Positions 1 to 11,691 are shown, numbered from the stretch's first letter. The stretch: DNA of 64,000 bases from an uncultured Pelagibacteraceae bacterium (GCA_902558225.1 CACEDG010000001.1:47222-111221); one strand, 5' to 3'. A program made the numbers and translations. The notes: generated from the sequence alone by a model not told the origin.

Positions 1-1049
<1,049 letters not shown>

Positions 1050-1051
1050 TA

Positions 1052-2320
1052 ATGAAGTTTTTTGAGACTTCTAAATATTATACTCTTAAAAAATCTACTT
1101 ATATAACTCTTCGATGGATTGGAATAATTGGCCAATTAGTTTCTATTAATCTTGTTTATTTTTATTTTGGTTTTGATTTTGATTTTATTTACTCTATTTT
1201 AATTGTTTGTATTGGTATTATAAGTAATTTATATTTAATTTTCATTTATCAAAAAACTCAGCTCTCTGACAGATCTGCATTGCTTTTTTTATTAATTGAT
1301 ATTTTTCAATTAGGGTTCTTGATTTATTTGACAGGTGGGGTTGTTAATCCTTTTGTAATTTTTTTGATAATACCAAGTGTTTTTGCATCGTCAAATTTGG
1401 GGTTAAGAACAAATTTATTACTAGTTTCTACAACGACGATTGTGATTATATTTTTAACTTTTTTTTCTAAAGAGCTACCAAAACCTTTGAGTGATCATTT
1501 TCATGTTGATCAATATTATTATTATTCAATACCAGTGGCCCTAATTATTGCGCTGATATTTCTAAATTATTTTGCAATTATTTTCGGTTCAGAATCTCGA
1601 TTAAGAAAAGAAGCTCTTAACAAAATGGAGGAAGTAATGGCAAAAGAACACGAGATGCTATCACTAGGTGGTCAAGCGGCAGCGGCAGCTCATTCATTAG
1701 GCACACCTCTTTCAACTATAAAAATCATATCTCAAGAACTCAAATATCAGCTAAAGGATCAAAAAGAGGTTATTCAGGATATTGAATTATTATCTAGCCA
1801 AGTCGAAAGATGTAATCAAATTCTAAAAAGATTATCATTAAACCCCAATGAAGAAGACGATTTCATAGATGAAGATTTGACGATGAAGGATTATCTAAAA
1901 GAAATTGTGTCTAATTTTAAAGAAACAAGTAACAAAAACTTTGTTTTAAATTTTGATCAAGATTCAAATCCAAAAAAAATTACCAAATCGATAGAGATAG
2001 TTTATGGGTTAAGAAATTTTATTGGAAATGCAAATAAATATTGCTCAAAAAATATATTCATTAATTTAAAAAGTGACAATGAAATTACGGAAATTACAAT
2101 TGAAGATGATGGTGATGGTTATCCAAGTGATATTTTATCAAAAATTGGAGAGCCTTACTTAAAATCATCTGATAAAAAAAGTGGATTAGGTTTAGGATTA
2201 TTTATAGGAAAGACTTTACTAGAAAAAAATTTTGCTACAGTTAATTGTTGGAATTCTCAAACAAGAAGTGGTGCCGAGGTGACTATAAGATGGAAAAATA
2301 AGGATTTGTTTAATCTTTAA
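1052..2320 (+). CDS. regB: RegB/PrrB/ActS-family redox sensor histidine kinase
   Basis: Membrane sensor kinase of the RegB family, which in alphaproteobacteria senses the ubiquinone pool and redox state and phosphorylates RegA. About six hydrophobic segments fill residues 20-180. The family quinone-binding heptapeptide GGxxNPF is present (GGVVNPF, 95-101). The H-box has [14 protein letters not shown] with His214. The redox-active cysteine of the family is kept (VERCNQIL, Cys254). The ATP-binding domain follows, with a G-rich GLGLGLFIG box near the end. The gene follows gyrB by 2 bases, and its TAA overlaps the cobT stop on the other strand. No regA is seen in the window. Confidence 0.92.
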   Translation: MKFFETSKYYTLKKSTYITLRWIGIIGQLVSINLVYFYFGFDFDFIYSILIVCIGIISNLYLIFIYQKTQLSDRSALLFLLIDIFQLGFLIYLTGGVVNPFVIFLIIPSVFASSNLGLRTNLLLVSTTTIVIIFLTFFSKELPKPLSDHFHVDQYYYYSIPVALIIALIFLNYFAIIFGSESRLRKEALNKMEEVMAKEHEMLSLGGQAAAAAHSLGTPLSTIKIISQELKYQLKDQKEVIQDIELLSSQVERCNQILKRLSLNPNEEDDFIDEDLTMKDYLKEIVSNFKETSNKNFVLNFDQDSNPKKITKSIEIVYGLRNFIGNANKYCSKNIFINLKSDNEITEITIEDDGDGYPSDILSKIGEPYLKSSDKKSGLGLGLFIGKTLLEKNFATVNCWNSQTRSGAEVTIRWKNKDLFNL

Positions 2321-4119
2321 TGTAAATTTTTTTTATTCTTAAAAAGATTACTTAATTGAGAAATCATAACATCACCTAAATCATTAACATCAGTAATTTT
2401 AATAGCTCGATTATAGTATCTGGAAACATCATGACCAATACCAATAGCTAAAATTTCAGTTTCTGTCTTATCCTCAATAAATTTAACTGTCCTTTTAAGG
2501 TGTTTTTCCAAAAAATCTCCAGAATTTACAGATAATGTTGAGTCATCAACTGGCGCACCATCAGAAATTACCATAAGAATTTTTCGCTCCTCTTTCCTTC
2601 TTTTCAATCTACTGAACGCCCAGGATATGGCTTCTCCATCGATATTTTCTTTTAATAATCCTTCTTTAAGCATTAAACCCAAATTATTTTTTGCTTGTCT
2701 CCAATGAGTATCAGCACTCTTATAAATAATATGTCTTAAATCATTAAGTCTACCTGGATTTTTAGGCTTACTTTTTTTGCTCCAAAATTCTCTACTTTGA
2801 CCACCCTTCCAATTTTTTGTAGTAAAACCTAATATTTCAACTTTAACTGAGCATCTCTCAAGAGTTCTAGATAAAATATCAGCACAAATTGCTGCAATCG
2901 TGATTGGTCTACCTCTCATAGAACCTGAGTTGTCAATTAATAAAGTTACAATGGTATCTTTAAATTCTAAATCTTTTTCTCTTTTAAAAGACAAAGAGTT
3001 ATAAGGGTCCATTATAATTCTTGGTAATTTTGAACTATCTAATAAACCTTCCTCCAAATCAAATTCCCATGCCCTGTTTTGCTTTGCCAATAATTGTCTT
3101 TGAAGTTTATTCGCTAGTTTTGTGATAACATCTTGAAAACCAACTAATTGTTGATCCAATGTTTTTCTTAATTTTGAAGCTTCATCAGAATTTTCTAAAT
3201 TTTCAGCTTTAGTAATCTCATCAAATTGATTTGTAAAGATTTTATACTCCAAATCTAAATTTTCTAAATTTTGCTTTTGAATTATTTGATCATTTGTTAG
3301 GTTTTCAGAATCAGCATCAATGAGTTGTTCATCAAGTTTATATTCATCTATATCATAGTCCGATTCCATCGTAGCTTCAGTTTGATCCTGTAAATGCTGA
3401 TCTTTATCGTCATCGTTTTCGCTATTTTGATCGTCATTTGATGGATTATCTTGGCCTTGTTTACTATTCTCTTCTTTACTTTCATCAGCCTCATCAGTTT
3501 GAAATATATCCATTTCTTGAAGTATTTCTGAAAATTTAGATGAATATTTTTGTTGATATTCTAAATTCTCCTTTAAAAAATCAAAATGTTCATCAATTGC
3601 TTGATCAAAATCTTTTTCCCAAAAATTAAGCATATTAGCTGTTAATGAATTTAGTTTGATATTATGAAATTTTTTAAGCATGTATAATTCAAAGGCCTCT
3701 GTTATGGGAACATCATCTTTACTTTTAATTTGGTCTTTTCTTTTTGAATTGATCATTTGATAGTAATTTTCATCCATATTTTTTGCTATTCCTTTAAGCA
3801 TTTTTCTTCCCAATAATTCATATCTAATTTTTTCTGCAATAGAGTAAAGTGACCTACAGGATGTTTTTAAAGGTAAGTTTTGATTAAAAACTTTTTCATC
3901 AGAAAACTTTTTTTTTAATGCTGACGCATCTGACTCTGCTCTAGCCTTGATAAAATCATTTTTAGAATTTAAATCATTAATTTCAAAAGATTGAGAGCTT
4001 TTTTCTTTTTTGTTATTTTCTTTATGATCATTGATTTTAATGTCATCAGAAATCACTTTAATTGTTGAGGTTAAAGCTTGTTTAAGTTTTTCTTTGAAAT
4101 TGGTTTCCTTATTATTCAT
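2317..4119 (-). CDS. cobT: CobT-type cobaltochelatase subunit (vWA domain)
   Basis: Large subunit partner of CobS in the aerobic cobaltochelatase (CobNST), at 600 residues a usual length. The middle is very acidic and low in complexity (about 200-260, rich in D, E, N and Q). The C-terminal third is a von Willebrand A domain with the metal-site motif [10 protein letters not shown] and a second acidic motif near [11 protein letters not shown]. It starts directly after cobS with no gap, so the two are an operon. No cobN or other cobalamin biosynthesis gene is nearby, so a B12 role is inferred from the family only; the pair may act as a MoxR/vWA-type chaperone on another target. Confidence 0.93.
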   Translation of the reverse strand: MNNKETNFKEKLKQALTSTIKVISDDIKINDHKENNKKEKSSQSFEINDLNSKNDFIKARAESDASALKKKFSDEKVFNQNLPLKTSCRSLYSIAEKIRYELLGRKMLKGIAKNMDENYYQMINSKRKDQIKSKDDVPITEAFELYMLKKFHNIKLNSLTANMLNFWEKDFDQAIDEHFDFLKENLEYQQKYSSKFSEILQEMDIFQTDEADESKEENSKQGQDNPSNDDQNSENDDDKDQHLQDQTEATMESDYDIDEYKLDEQLIDADSENLTNDQIIQKQNLENLDLEYKIFTNQFDEITKAENLENSDEASKLRKTLDQQLVGFQDVITKLANKLQRQLLAKQNRAWEFDLEEGLLDSSKLPRIIMDPYNSLSFKREKDLEFKDTIVTLLIDNSGSMRGRPITIAAICADILSRTLERCSVKVEILGFTTKNWKGGQSREFWSKKSKPKNPGRLNDLRHIIYKSADTHWRQAKNNLGLMLKEGLLKENIDGEAISWAFSRLKRRKEERKILMVISDGAPVDDSTLSVNSGDFLEKHLKRTVKFIEDKTETEILAIGIGHDVSRYYNRAIKITDVNDLGDVMISQLSNLFKNKKNLH

Positions 4120-5094
4120 TTAGATTTGAATATTTGCAAGAGACTCAGGTAATTCTTCTCCAAAACATCTTTGGTAATATTCAGCAATTATATTTTTTTC
4201 AATATCATCACATTTATTCAAAAATGTTACTCTAAATGCATAACCTGTATCTTTAAATATTTCTGTGTTTTCAGCCCAATGCAAAACAGTTCTTGGACTC
4301 ATCACTGTGGATATATCTCCAGCTATAAATCCTTTTCTAGTTAATGTTGCGACCTTAATCATATTAGAAACTTTTTCTTTGCCTTTTGTATTATTCAACT
4401 CTTTATTTTTTGCTAAAATAATCTCCATTTCTTTTTCTAGGCTAAGATAGTTTAAAGTTGTAACAATATTCCATCTATCCATTTGGGCTTGATTTATTTG
4501 TTGTGTGCCATGATAAAGTCCTGTTGTATCGCCTAATCCTACAGTATTTGAAGTAGCAAATAGTCTAAAAAATTTATTTTGTTTAATTACTTTATTTTTA
4601 TCAAGTAGTGTAAAATTTCCTTCAGCTTCTAACACTTTTTGTATTACAAACATCACATCTGGACGCCCGGCGTCGAGCTCGTCAAAAATTAATGCCACAG
4701 GATTTTGAAGAGACCACGGTAAAATACCTTCATTAAATTGAGTAACTTGTTTTCCATCCTTTAATACTATCGCATCTTTTCCAATCAAATCTATTCTACT
4801 TATGTGACTGTCTAAATTTACCCGTATACAAGGCCAATTTAATCTTGCAGCAATTTGTTCTATGTGGGTAGATTTTCCTGTGCCGTGATAACCTTGAACT
4901 AAAACTCTTTTATTAAAAGCAAAACCTGAGATAATTGCCAAAGTAGTATCTCGATCAAATTTATAATTTTTATCTATTTCTGGCACATACTCACTTTTTT
5001 TTGAAAAAGCACCTACTTCCATATCAGAATCGATCCCAAAAGTATTTTTGAGTGATACCTTTATATCCGGTTGAATATTTAGATTAGGTGTCAA
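4120..5094 (-). CDS. cobS: CobS-type AAA+ ATPase, cobaltochelatase subunit
   Basis: MoxR-like AAA+ ATPase that forms a ring complex with CobT and powers metal insertion by CobN in the aerobic B12 pathway. The Walker A motif is [13 protein letters not shown] and Walker B is [13 protein letters not shown], followed by a sensor-1 type [12 protein letters not shown]. Length (324 residues) is normal. Its start overlaps the end of the J-domain gene by 11 bases, and cobT follows directly, giving the common alphaproteobacterial order dnaJ-like, cobS, cobT. Confidence 0.95.
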   Translation of the reverse strand: MTPNLNIQPDIKVSLKNTFGIDSDMEVGAFSKKSEYVPEIDKNYKFDRDTTLAIISGFAFNKRVLVQGYHGTGKSTHIEQIAARLNWPCIRVNLDSHISRIDLIGKDAIVLKDGKQVTQFNEGILPWSLQNPVALIFDELDAGRPDVMFVIQKVLEAEGNFTLLDKNKVIKQNKFFRLFATSNTVGLGDTTGLYHGTQQINQAQMDRWNIVTTLNYLSLEKEMEIILAKNKELNNTKGKEKVSNMIKVATLTRKGFIAGDISTVMSPRTVLHWAENTEIFKDTGYAFRVTFLNKCDDIEKNIIAEYYQRCFGEELPESLANIQI

Positions 5095-5611
5095 TTTTTT
5101 TCCTATAAGTGTTTTTTAGTTGAGTGTAAGCCAAAGTTATTAATTTTAGTTTTTCTTCATATTTTTTATTTCCAGAATTCATATCAGGGTGAAATTTTTT
5201 GACAAGTACTTTGAATTTTTCTTGAATTTTTTGCCATTTTAAACCAACTGTAATACCCAGAATACTAAAAGCTTTAATATCATTATTATCAAATTTAAAT
5301 TGACGCATATGATTAAATTCACTTTTAAATTTCTCATTATCTAATTCATCTTTTAAAGTATTGTTCCATAAAACTTTGAAAAAGTTATCTGAGGAGCTAA
5401 AACTTTGAGTTGGTTTATGCCAAATCATGTCTGACTTTAAAAAATTCATAACTTGCTCGTCATTCATACCAGAAAAATAATTCCAATTTTTATTGAATTC
5501 TTTCACATGCTTTAAACATAACATTCTATATTTTTTACTATTATCTTTCTCTACAGGTGCTTTATATTCACCAATTTCTGCACAATTGTTCCAATCACAT
5601 ATATTTTTCAT
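5084..5611 (-). CDS. DnaJ-like J-domain protein
   Basis: A 175-residue J-domain protein of the type that sits next to cobS and bolA in many alphaproteobacteria. The J domain is C-terminal (about 115-172), with the HPD motif visible as [17 protein letters not shown]. The N-terminal half carries paired cysteines (CDWNNC near the start) and a conserved aromatic stretch, and probably binds a partner. It is likely a co-chaperone for a DnaK-type Hsp70. It is divergent from bolA with only 21 bases between the start codons, so both promoters must lie in or very near that gap. Confidence 0.88.
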   Translation of the reverse strand: MKNICDWNNCAEIGEYKAPVEKDNSKKYRMLCLKHVKEFNKNWNYFSGMNDEQVMNFLKSDMIWHKPTQSFSSSDNFFKVLWNNTLKDELDNEKFKSEFNHMRQFKFDNNDIKAFSILGITVGLKWQKIQEKFKVLVKKFHPDMNSGNKKYEEKLKLITLAYTQLKNTYRKKIDT

Positions 5612-5632
5612 GATATAATATAGTCTTTATAT

Positions 5633-5893
5633 ATGAATATTAATGAACTAATTGCAATTGTTAAAAAAAAACTTTGTGAGAAAATTATCATAGAAAAAAT
5701 TAACATTGAAGATAAGTCTTTTTTACATAAAAATCATAGAGGAAACGAGATTGGTAAATTTCATTTAAAAATACATATTCAATCTAAAGAATTAAAAAAA
5801 ATGAGTAAAATTGATAGTAACAAAAAAATTTATAAAACGTTAGATTATGAAATTAAAAATTATATTCATTCCTTACAATTACTAATTGATTAG
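5633..5893 (+). CDS. bolA: BolA family protein
   Basis: Small BolA-fold protein (86 residues); family members work with monothiol glutaredoxins in iron-sulfur cluster trafficking or regulation. The core FHLKIHIQSKEL and the C-terminal helix are recognisable, and the neighbour is the usual J-domain gene. The start is preceded by GATATAATATAG: a TATAAT at 5614-5619 would place transcription start only about 7 bases before the ATG, so the message may be leaderless. The 3' end overlaps the aroB stop by 12 bases. Confidence 0.85.
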   Translation: MNINELIAIVKKKLCEKIIIEKINIEDKSFLHKNHRGNEIGKFHLKIHIQSKELKKMSKIDSNKKIYKTLDYEIKNYIHSLQLLID

Positions 5894-6988
5894 CTCTTCT
5901 TTGAGAAAACTTTTAAGTTTATCTTTTTTAAATTTTTTATCTATAATTGGCAAACCAATTCTTTTTAGTAAAATCAAATTAATTTTTTCAGAACTGTTTT
6001 TTTTATCTTTAAGCATGAATGATATAATTTTATCTAGATGTTTAATTGAAAAGTATTTTTTTAAATTATTTGGGAGTTTTGAAGTAATCATATGATTTAA
6101 TATTGATGAATAGTCATTATTATTTACATAATTATTTTTTTTACTAAATTTTAGAGCAGTATTCATTCCTAGAAGGACTGCTTCTCCATGATTTAATTTA
6201 TTTGAGTAGCCCATTGTTGCTTCATATGCATGGGCGAAAGTATGTCCAAAATTCAGAACTTTTCTTAAATTTTTTTCTTTTTCATCCTTCTCAACTACTT
6301 TTTTTTTTATTTTACAACTTTCAAATATTGCTTTTTCAATATATGGAGATTGTAATCTTAAAATTTTTGATAGGTTTTTTGTTAAAAAATTATAAAAAAT
6401 TTTGTTTGAAATTAGTGAATGTTTTAATATTTCTGCATAGCCACATATAATCTCTCTTTTAGGTAACGATTTCAAAAAATTTTTTTCACTTATAACTAAT
6501 TCAGGCTGATAAAAACTTCCAATTAAATTTTTTCCGTAATGAGTGTTTATTCCTGTTTTTCCTCCAATTGAAGAGTCTACTTGTGATAATAGTGTGGTAG
6601 GTATGTTGATGAATTTCATTCCACGTTTAAAAAGGCTCGCTACAAATCCAACTATATCACCCGTGATACCTCCTCCAATAGCAATCAAACAATCTTGTCG
6701 TGTAAAATTATTTTTTAATAAAACTTCTAAAATATAATCAACTGTTTTTTGGCTCTTATTTTTTTCATTTGCATTTATAAATAAAAAAAATTTACCTTTT
6801 TTTTTTAAGACTTTTCTTAATATAGAAATTTGTTTTTTCGGAACATTTTTATCAATCACAAATAAACATTTTTTGAAATTAATTGAGTTCGCTTTTAATA
6901 TTGTGTCTATTTTAGAAATTAAATTTTGGCCAATTAATATGGAATACTTATTTTGACCTGTGTTTATTTTAAGATTTATTGTCTTCAT
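5882..6988 (-). CDS. aroB: 3-dehydroquinate synthase
   Basis: Second step of the shikimate pathway: converts DAHP to 3-dehydroquinate using NAD and a divalent metal. Visible family motifs are the glycine-rich GGGITGDIVGF, the IPTTLLSQVDSSIGGKTGIN block and the metal-ligand region NFGHTFAHAYE. Length (368) is normal. Its start overlaps the end of aroK by 20 bases, so aroK-aroB are co-transcribed, as is common in proteobacteria. Confidence 0.96.
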   Translation of the reverse strand: MKTINLKINTGQNKYSILIGQNLISKIDTILKANSINFKKCLFVIDKNVPKKQISILRKVLKKKGKFFLFINANEKNKSQKTVDYILEVLLKNNFTRQDCLIAIGGGITGDIVGFVASLFKRGMKFINIPTTLLSQVDSSIGGKTGINTHYGKNLIGSFYQPELVISEKNFLKSLPKREIICGYAEILKHSLISNKIFYNFLTKNLSKILRLQSPYIEKAIFESCKIKKKVVEKDEKEKNLRKVLNFGHTFAHAYEATMGYSNKLNHGEAVLLGMNTALKFSKKNNYVNNNDYSSILNHMITSKLPNNLKKYFSIKHLDKIISFMLKDKKNSSEKINLILLKRIGLPIIDKKFKKDKLKSFLKEELIN

Positions 6989-7487
6989 ATATTTTTATAA
7001 TTTTGTTAATTATCTCACTTTTGGTTAAATTATCACAATCTATTTTATATAATGCTTTTGAATAAATATTAGATCGTTTTTTAATCAAGTCTAACAATTC
7101 CTCTTTTGTAGAATTTATAGCCATTGGTCTTTTAACACTATTTTTTATTCTTTGAATTAAGACTTTATTGTTTAACTTTAACCAAAAAGAAATATGATTT
7201 TCTAAAACTTCTTTTCTGATATTCTTATTTATAAATGCCCCACCACCTAGAGCCAATACTATTCCTTTTTTTTTTAAGAGATTTAGGGTTGTTTTTTCCT
7301 CTAACTCTCTAAAGTATTTCTCACCTTCTTTTTCAAATATTTTTGATATTCTCATACCAGTGTTTTTTTCTATTTGTTCATCTGTATCAAAAAAATTTAG
7401 ATTTTGTTTTTTTGAAAGTAATTTACCAATAGTGGTCTTGCCGGAGCCCATCATACCTAAAAAAACAATATTTCCTTTTGATTCCAT
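6969..7487 (-). CDS. aroK: Shikimate kinase
   Basis: Phosphorylates shikimate to shikimate 3-phosphate with ATP. The P-loop is GMMGSGKTTIGK, followed by FDTDEQIEKNTGM (shikimate-binding DxD region) and the GGGAF motif. A longer frame runs to 7550, but the ATG at 7487 gives MESKGNIVFLGMMGSGKTT, the normal N-terminus of the family (172 residues). This choice also leaves 57 bases to the divergent small gene at 7545. Upstream partner of aroB. Confidence 0.93.
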   Translation of the reverse strand: MESKGNIVFLGMMGSGKTTIGKLLSKKQNLNFFDTDEQIEKNTGMRISKIFEKEGEKYFRELEEKTTLNLLKKKGIVLALGGGAFINKNIRKEVLENHISFWLKLNNKVLIQRIKNSVKRPMAINSTKEELLDLIKKRSNIYSKALYKIDCDNLTKSEIINKIIKIYEDNKS

Positions 7488-7544
7488 AAGTTTCTTTATT
7501 GAAAAAACACAAATATGTCTTAATTTGAAACTAACTAAAACTAT

Positions 7545-7724
7545 ATGCAATTTATTAAAAAAACAAGTTCAACAAGAAGTTTTGTGGGCCTTATCATAAA
7601 ATTACTTGTTGCTTCATTCATAGTTTTAGGAATTGTTTTTTTTCTAAATAAAATCGATTTTCCAGCACCAAAAAAAGATATAGAAAAAATAATTCCAAAT
7701 GAAAATTTTAAAATCGTTAAATAA
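7545..7724 (+). CDS. Small single-pass membrane protein, unknown function
   Basis: A 59-residue protein starting MQFIKKTSSTRSF with one strong hydrophobic segment (about 14-34) and a lysine-rich tail. The stop is at 7722-7724. It overlaps the start of the following secreted protein by 26 bases in a different frame, so the two look translationally coupled. It is divergent from aroK. I do not recognise the family. The clear transmembrane segment, the overlap and the absence of any other gene in the gap support it being real. Confidence 0.6.
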   Translation: MQFIKKTSSTRSFVGLIIKLLVASFIVLGIVFFLNKIDFPAPKKDIEKIIPNENFKIVK

Positions 7725-9477
7725 AAATTTTTTTCTAACTATCTTTATATTTTTCCTGTGTTTCAATTCTTATGCTGAGGAAAAACCTGTAGATATATGG
7801 AATACAGAAAATAATGAAAACCAAATTGAAAATAATAGTTCGTTTTCAATTGAAGAAGAAACTAATCAGACAGAAAATAAAACTGAGCAAGATATTTTTA
7901 AGATGCAAAACCTAAAAAAAGACGATCAGATAAAATTAGTCGAAAATATTTTCAGTAAAGAGGTTGAGATACTGGGGTTATATGATCCTGAAGACAACAG
8001 TTTGGATATAGATATGTGGTCAAATTCTGATGGTGATCAACTTAAAAGTATTTTTTCGAAGATAGGAAAAATAAACTTATCAAATGATGCAAAAGATATA
8101 ATGAGAATTTCATTGTTAACTAACTCATATCCTCCCCAAAAAAATATTTCAGAAGAGGAATTTCTAAAATTTAAAAATGAGTGGTTAATTAAAAACTCAA
8201 ATTTAGAGTTAATCGAGGAATATCTCGTAAAAAATCAAGTTTTTAACAAACAAGCAGAGTTGACTAAATTTTTATTGGATGAATATTTGTCTTCATCTAA
8301 AATCGATAAGGTATGTGAAATTTTATCAAAAAATACAAAACCTTTAAATGATGAATATCTTTTTAAATTCAATATTTATTGTTTGATCATAAATAATAAA
8401 AGTGAGGAGGCACAACTTATTTTAGATTTAAAAAAAGAATTAGGTTTTAAGGATTCATATTTTGAAAATAAGATTAGTCAATTATTAGGTTTCAATTCAA
8501 AAATTGATGACTCAATTTCAGAAAAAACAATTCTTTCTTTCCATTTAGCTCATAAAACCAATTCTAAGTTTGTTTTTGAACCAAATAATGGAACCAAAAA
8601 GATAATATGGAAATATTTGAGTAGCTCAAATTTATTAGAATCATTTCAAGAAATAGATATTTTAGACATTCAAAAAATTTCAACCATAGAAAAAGCGGTA
8701 AATAATAAAAATTATCCTGAAAAAGATTTGTTCGAAATATATAAAAAGTTTCAGTTTAATATAAATCAATTACTTAATGCAGATAAGTCTTATAAATCTC
8801 TTGAAAAAATTGAGGCTAGAGCATTAATTTATCAAAAAATATTATTAGAGTCTGATACAACATCAAAATTGAAATTTTTAAAAATTTTAAAAAAACTTTT
8901 TAAAGATGAAAATTTAGATGATGCTTTTGATGTGGAATTAAAAAAATTTCTACAAGAATTTGATCCCAAAGATATACCAGATAATCTAACAAGTTTTTAT
9001 TATACAAATATTCAGATAAATGATGCCGATGTTTTAAATAAAAATGTTAAATTTAATAATGATATTTTGCATCAATCTAAACTTTTGAATTATTTTAATG
9101 GTGACTATTCAAAATCAAAAATTGAAAAGGATGTTAATAATTTTTTAAAAAAAATAAAAAAGAATAAAAAATATTTTTTTTCTAAAAAAGACCAGATCTT
9201 CTTGGAGGCGTTACGATCCGATGGTGTTGAAATATCCAAGAAATACGATGATCTTTACGAGATAAATGAGTCTGAAATTCCAACTGATATTCAAGTTATG
9301 ATTAATAATAATGAAAAAGGAGCCACTCTTTTAAGAATAGTTGAGGTTATTGGTCAAGACAAATTGGAAAGAATTGATGAAGATACAATTTATTTTATTA
9401 TAAGTGCTTTAAATCAGTTGAATATTGATTTGTTAAGAAATAAAATTTTAATGAAAGTTCTTCCTTTAAAAGTTTAA
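7699..9477 (+). CDS. Secreted/periplasmic protein of unknown function
   Basis: A 592-residue protein with a clear Sec signal peptide: basic start MKILKSLNKN, a phenylalanine/leucine core and an SYA-EE cleavage site near residue 26. The mature part is acidic, lysine- and asparagine-rich and apparently mostly helical, with no catalytic motif I can name; a repeat-type helical scaffold is possible. It is tied to the 59-residue membrane protein by a 26-base overlap and is followed 23 bases later by def. Function is not known from sequence. Confidence 0.75.
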   Translation: MKILKSLNKNFFLTIFIFFLCFNSYAEEKPVDIWNTENNENQIENNSSFSIEEETNQTENKTEQDIFKMQNLKKDDQIKLVENIFSKEVEILGLYDPEDNSLDIDMWSNSDGDQLKSIFSKIGKINLSNDAKDIMRISLLTNSYPPQKNISEEEFLKFKNEWLIKNSNLELIEEYLVKNQVFNKQAELTKFLLDEYLSSSKIDKVCEILSKNTKPLNDEYLFKFNIYCLIINNKSEEAQLILDLKKELGFKDSYFENKISQLLGFNSKIDDSISEKTILSFHLAHKTNSKFVFEPNNGTKKIIWKYLSSSNLLESFQEIDILDIQKISTIEKAVNNKNYPEKDLFEIYKKFQFNINQLLNADKSYKSLEKIEARALIYQKILLESDTTSKLKFLKILKKLFKDENLDDAFDVELKKFLQEFDPKDIPDNLTSFYYTNIQINDADVLNKNVKFNNDILHQSKLLNYFNGDYSKSKIEKDVNNFLKKIKKNKKYFFSKKDQIFLEALRSDGVEISKKYDDLYEINESEIPTDIQVMINNNEKGATLLRIVEVIGQDKLERIDEDTIYFIISALNQLNIDLLRNKILMKVLPLKV

Positions 9478-9500
9478 AAAATAGTTTATTTATTTATCCG

Positions 9501-10025
9501 ATGAGTGTTAAAGATATTATAACTGTTCCTAATGATATTCTAAAAAAAATTTCTGAACCTATCGTAAATGTTGGTATTAATGAGAAAAAGTTGATTAATG
9601 ACTTATTTGAAACAATGTATAATTCTAATGGAATAGGGTTAGCAGCTGTTCAAGTGGGCATTCTCAAAAGAGTTGTGGTTATTGATGTTTCAAGTAAAGA
9701 CGAAAAAAAAAATCCTATGAGTTTTATTAATCCGGTGATTAAAAATTTAAGTGATGAAACTTCAGTTTATGAGGAGGGCTGTTTATCTATACCTGAAACA
9801 TTTATAGAAATTGAAAGACCCAAAGTTTGTGAGGTTGAATACATAGATTTAGATGGAAAAAAAAAAATGATTAAATGTGAAGGTCTTCTATCGACTTGTT
9901 TACAACATGAGATTAATCATTTGGACGGTAAATTAATAATTGATCATTTATCAAAATTAAAAAGAGACATCATTATAAAAAAAATTTCAAAAACAAAAAA
10001 AAATCCTGATAGAGTAATAGTTTAA
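9501..10025 (+). CDS. def: Peptide deformylase
   Basis: Removes the formyl group from the N-terminal methionine of new proteins. All three family motifs are present: GIGLAAVQVG (44-53), EGCLSIP (92-98, metal ligand Cys94) and QHEINHLDG (135-143, ligands His136 and His140, catalytic Glu137). Length 174 is normal. The next codon after its stop is the fmt start, giving the classic def-fmt pair in which one enzyme adds and the other removes the formyl group. Confidence 0.97.
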   Translation: MSVKDIITVPNDILKKISEPIVNVGINEKKLINDLFETMYNSNGIGLAAVQVGILKRVVVIDVSSKDEKKNPMSFINPVIKNLSDETSVYEEGCLSIPETFIEIERPKVCEVEYIDLDGKKKMIKCEGLLSTCLQHEINHLDGKLIIDHLSKLKRDIIIKKISKTKKNPDRVIV

Positions 10026-10958
10026 ATGGCTAAAAAGATTATTTTTATGGGTACACCAATGTTTTCTGTACCAATTTTAAAATCTTTGTATCAAAATGGA
10101 TTTCCAATTGAATTAGTATATACCCAGCCACCTCAAAAATCCCATAGAGGTCAAAAAATTAATAAATCACCAATTCAGGGCATATCAGAAACTTTAAATA
10201 TAAATTTCAGAAGCCCAGAAAATTTAAAAGACAATCCAAGAGAATATGAATTTTTTAAGTCAATTAGTGCTGATCTTGCTATTGTAGTAGCTTATGGGAA
10301 AATAATACCTAAAGAATTTTTAAATTTAACAAAAAAGGGATTTATAAATATCCATGCATCTATCCTCCCAAAATGGAGAGGTGCTGCACCCATACAAAGA
10401 TCAATAATGAATTTAGATACAGAAACTGGGATAAGTATTATGAAAATAAATGAAGAATTAGATAGTGGACCAATAAGCAATATTTATAAGATGAAGCTTG
10501 ATCAAAATATTAATGCCCAAGAGGTTTCAGAAAAACTTTCTTTATTAGCTGCAGATAAAATATTAGATGTGGTTGATAATATTTTTGAGGGTAAATCAAA
10601 GTTTGTTGATCAAGACCACTCAAAAGCAACTTATGCAAAAAAAATTAGTAAGAGAGAGGGGCAAATTAATTGGAATGAGGAAGCCCCCAAAATCATTGCT
10701 AAAATTAATGGGTTATTTCCCTCACCAGGAGCTTTTTTTAATTATAGTGGACAAAGATATAAAATTTTAAAAGCTAAAATTGGAAGTGGTATTGGAAAAA
10801 GTGGTGAAGTTATCTCAGATAATCTTGAAATAGCATGTGCTAACAATAAATCTATAAAAATTCTTGAAATTCAAAGAGAGGGAAAAAAAATTCAAAAAGT
10901 TGAGGAATTTATGCTTGGATCAGTTATTAAAAAGGGTTCGGTAATTTTGAATGTTTAA
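10026..10958 (+). CDS. fmt: Methionyl-tRNA formyltransferase
   Basis: Formylates initiator Met-tRNA using 10-formyltetrahydrofolate. The N-terminal Rossmann-like domain has FMGTPMFSVP, and the signature INIHASILPKWRGAAPIQ contains the catalytic Asn/His region. The C-terminal OB domain is present; total length 310 is normal. It starts directly after def and overlaps truA by 8 bases, so def-fmt-truA are one operon. Confidence 0.97.
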   Translation: MAKKIIFMGTPMFSVPILKSLYQNGFPIELVYTQPPQKSHRGQKINKSPIQGISETLNINFRSPENLKDNPREYEFFKSISADLAIVVAYGKIIPKEFLNLTKKGFINIHASILPKWRGAAPIQRSIMNLDTETGISIMKINEELDSGPISNIYKMKLDQNINAQEVSEKLSLLAADKILDVVDNIFEGKSKFVDQDHSKATYAKKISKREGQINWNEEAPKIIAKINGLFPSPGAFFNYSGQRYKILKAKIGSGIGKSGEVISDNLEIACANNKSIKILEIQREGKKIQKVEEFMLGSVIKKGSVILNV

Positions 10959-11691
10959 ATATCAGATATTAGTTGAATACGTTGGGACTAATTTTAGAGG
11001 TTGGCAAGTTCAAAAAAAGGGCAAAACAATTCAAGGTTTAATCCAAAAAAAAATCTCTAAAATATTAAATGAAAAAATTCTTTTAATAGGCTCAGGTAGA
11101 ACTGATACAGGAGTTCATGCAATTGAACAATCTGCCCATTTTGAGTGTAAAAATCCAATAAAAGATTTTAATAAGTTTTTAAAATCTACAAATTATTTTT
11201 TAAATAAAAATTTAGTAACTGTTCTAAAGATTCGAAGACGAAATAAAAGTTTCCATTCAAGATTTTCCGCGAAGATGAGAATTTATAAATATATAATTAT
11301 TAACCAATTAGGTGGACCTGTTTTAGATCGGAAAAGATGTTGGCATATTATCAATGCTCTTGATTTGAATGCGATGAAAAAAGCCGCAATAAAATTAGTT
11401 GGCACAAAGGATTTTTCCACTTTTAGAGCTTCAAGCTGCAGAGCTAAAAGTCCAATTAAAACCTTGAGATCTGTGAAGATAAAAACAAAAAAAAATAAAA
11501 TAGAAATAGAATTTCAATCTCAATCTTTTTTACAGCAACAAGTGAGATCAATGGTTGGTTGTTTAAAATATGTGGGTGAAAAGAAGTGGACTTTAAAAAA
11601 ATTCAATTTTATTATGAACTCAAAAAAAAGGATTTTGTGTGCACCACCAGCTCCACCTGAAGGACTCTATTTAGTAAGAATTATTTATTAA
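10951..11691 (+). CDS. truA: tRNA pseudouridine(38-40) synthase
   Basis: Makes pseudouridine at positions 38-40 of tRNA anticodon arms. The catalytic-Asp signature SGRTDTGVHA is present near residue 50, together with the later FLQQQVRSMVG motif. Length 246 is normal. The start overlaps fmt by 8 bases. Its 3' end overlaps the convergent SET-domain gene by 21 bases, so there is no room for a terminator between them. Confidence 0.96.
   Translation: MFKYQILVEYVGTNFRGWQVQKKGKTIQGLIQKKISKILNEKILLIGSGRTDTGVHAIEQSAHFECKNPIKDFNKFLKSTNYFLNKNLVTVLKIRRRNKSFHSRFSAKMRIYKYIIINQLGGPVLDRKRCWHIINALDLNAMKKAAIKLVGTKDFSTFRASSCRAKSPIKTLRSVKIKTKKNKIEIEFQSQSFLQQQVRSMVGCLKYVGEKKWTLKKFNFIMNSKKRILCAPPAPPEGLYLVRIIY

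Noticed and set aside
7488-7550. Longer aroK start at 7550
   Set aside because: The added 21 residues are not family-like and would overlap the divergent small gene.
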